From Bacillus carboniphilus (GTDB taxonomy: Bacteria > Bacillota > Bacilli > Bacillales > JAIVKR01): a stretch of DNA of 64,000 nucleotides. Position numbers and translations under genes: made by a program. The stretch spans positions 620,001 to 684,000 of the forward strand of contig NZ_CP129013.1 in assembly GCF_020524035.2 (NCBI RefSeq), in the 5' to 3' direction. This document shows, piece by piece, positions 62,007 through 64,000 of this stretch. The first letter of the stretch is position 1, and every line of letters begins with the position of its first letter. The notes below the pieces were generated by a model. The model was not told the DNA's origin, did no database searches, and was given only the letters and a program-made list of their open reading frames with translations.

Positions 62007-64000
62007 ATGAAACAAGCATATAAATCAATATTAATTTTAGTACTTGTTGTTTCAATTGTTTTAATGGGTTGTAACAATACCGACGATGAAAATGGTAATC
62101 AAAATGAAATTACATCTAGTTTGAATAATGTTGAGCAACTATTAGCTAGTGTAGAAGGACAAGAAAGAGAGATGATTATTTATGTAAAGGAAGGGTCATC
62201 AGGTGATGGTTCTAGCTGGGATCAAGCCTTAGGGAGTTTGCAAGATGCATTAAATCAAGTAGAAAATGCAGAGGATACAGAAATATGGGTAGCTGAGGGA
62301 ATGTATTTTCCTACTGAAGAAGATGATAGGTCCATAAGTTTCGAACTGGTTAATGGAGTTGCGCTGTATGGTGGATTCTCAGGGACGGAAGAATCAAGGT
62401 CTGACCGAGATTGGGAAGATAACGAAACCGTTTTATCTGGTGATATAGGTGAGAAGGGAAATCAGGAAGACAATTCATACCATATTGTGATTGGTGCAAA
62501 CCAAGCAATCTTAGATGGTTTCATTATAGAAAATGGTTATGGATTTGTGACAGAAGGACGAATAGCTCAAGGGGGACAAGGTGAAGGACAAGGTGCATCA
62601 CCAGAAGGGCAAGGTGAAGGTCAAGGGACCTCGCAAGAAGGAAAAGGAGGTCAAACACACACCACACCAGAAGCGATCCTAGAAGGTATCAGTGAAGGGA
62701 TTGGTGCAGGTATGGTTAATTATCAAGCGGCTCCGATCATCATTAATTGTATATTTAGAGATAATTCGGCAATGAAAGCTGGAGCGATGTACAACATGGT
62801 CTCTACCGAGTTTGGTGAGGGAATTGGTCAAGAAAATAGTGATGGTGAAGAAAAACAAGCTCCGATCATAGTGAATACAAAGTTTATTAATAATTTTGCA
62901 ATTTCCAGAGGGGGAGCGGTTAGTAACGATATAAATACATCTCCCTATTTTATTGACACACAGTTTATAGGAAATTCTACCGAACAAAAAGGTGGAGCAA
63001 TGTACAATGATTTTACTTGCTCACCTCTTATTTACAATAGTTTGTTTGTTAATAATACAGCTAGCTCAGTTGCTGCAATTGGAAATGATGGAGCATCATT
63101 ACCGGTCATTTTGAATACAACCATCGCGAATAATTATGCGGATGATGTAGGTGCAGGATTATATCAAGGAACAGGAAAACATCCTAATAACCCGGTTGTT
63201 AGTAACTCCATTATTTGGGGAAATGAAAGTCTTTATGATTTAGGTAATATTTATAATTGGCATGAGAGTACCCCTTATATTACGAACTCTGTTATTGAAG
63301 GAGGATATACGGGAGAAGGAAACCAAGAAGAGGATCCCCTTTTTGCTGATGTAGATAACTTGGATTTTAATTTATCTGAAACATCACCGTATGCCGGGAA
63401 AGAAATGGGATATAAAAGTGAAAATGTGAACGAGCAAACGTCTGATCGTTACGAAACAATTGTTGAAAAACTAAAAGAATCTGTTCTAAATGAACAAATG
63501 TCTGTAATGGAGATACCAGAGGTAAAAGTGGATATGGAAGAACAAGATGTAGATGTTGTGTATGTTGTAGCGGATGGGAAAGAAGGGGAGTGGAACGGGA
63601 AATCTTGGGATAATGCTTTTCGTGACATACAAACCGCTATTGATTATGCCTATGAAGCCGGTGCAGATGTTTGGGTAGCAAACGGAACTTATACTCCTAC
63701 AAAGTCAGACGATCGAGTATTTCCTTTTATCTTCGCGAAGGGGTTAGCATCTACGGTGGATTTAGTGGAAGTGAAAGTACGTTAGGTGAACGAGATGTAA
63801 GGAATAATAAAACGATTTTAAGTGGAAACATCGGTAATCAAGATGATCAAACCGATAATTCGTACCATGTTTTAGTAGGAGCAAACGATAGTTTGGTTGA
63901 CGGGTTTGTTATTTCTGATGGTTACGCTAATGGAGATGTCATTTACCAGCAAAAAGGTGGTGGGTTGTTGAATTACCAAGGTGGGAAAACTGGAAATTTT
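62007..64000 (+). CDS. beta-helix lipoprotein with internal duplication (partial, frameshifted)
   Basis: ATG 62007 has GGAGG 11 bases upstream. Signal peptide with lipobox LMGC (about residue 22). Module 1 (about 55-450): IYVKEGSSGDGSSWDQALGS, VALYGGFSGTEESRSDRDW, NSYHIVIGANQAILDGFIIENGYG, a Gly/Gln-rich insert (GQGEGQGASPEG), then right-handed beta-helix rungs with GGAMYN and GGAVSND motifs as in PMP-like proteins. Module 2 repeats the order (VYVVADGKEGEWNGKSWDNA). Near 63716 the frame breaks: one more base (CGAAGT) would read SISFYLREGVSIYGGFSG and continue in frame to the window end. The first frame stops at 63785. It is likely a surface adhesin or polysaccharide-binding protein. Confidence 0.75.

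Overview
The window looks like chromosome from a low-GC, spore-forming Bacillaceae (Bacillus or an alkaliphilic relative). Support comes from strong AGGAGG-type ribosome sites, relatives of B. subtilis YyaL, YknWXYZ and LctP, a Bacillus-type small holin-like toxin, and GC-rich Bacillaceae intergenic repeats. I see no rRNA, tRNA, CRISPR array or replication origin.

Layout. 1-6.6 kb holds small genes, a diiron ferritin-like protein, a PadR regulator, a solo TnpB element, a frameshifted MFS exporter and a Nudix hydrolase. 6.6-13.2 kb is a contact-dependent toxin/immunity island: one intact T7SS-type toxin with a WHH nuclease tip, three SUKH immunity genes, and fossil 3' tips of lost toxins in front of the other immunity genes. 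ISL3 sequences (one copy plus a partial one) split the island. 13.3-15.8 kb is an IS4-like element with 15-bp inverted ends plus GC-rich repeats. 15.9-30.7 kb is housekeeping and envelope defence: YyaL, a DUF3862-type lipoprotein, a flavodoxin-fold reductase, a heterodimeric ABC exporter, a type I toxin locus, a lactate permease with its XRE-cupin regulator, a secreted charged repeat protein, and a yknWXYZ-like operon behind a near-consensus sigma-W promoter.

31.1-61.6 kb is the striking part. It carries thirteen copies, on both strands, of a family with an approx. 165-residue N-terminal domain (resembling NTTRR-F1 as I remember it) joined to a YVTN-type beta-propeller. Ten copies are open, two are frameshifted at homopolymer runs, and one has lost its whole propeller. 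Two further propeller ORFs lack the N-domain. A 1178-residue protein resembling anthrax protective antigen / iota-Ib / VIP1 pore subunits sits inside the array with no enzymatic partner visible. The window ends in a beta-helix lipoprotein with an internal duplication.

My reading is an expanded, recombining surface-protein array, possibly on the spore, beside an orphan binary-toxin pore. At least eight one-base disruptions are seen, mostly at homopolymers, so sequencing error has to be excluded before any of them is called biology.
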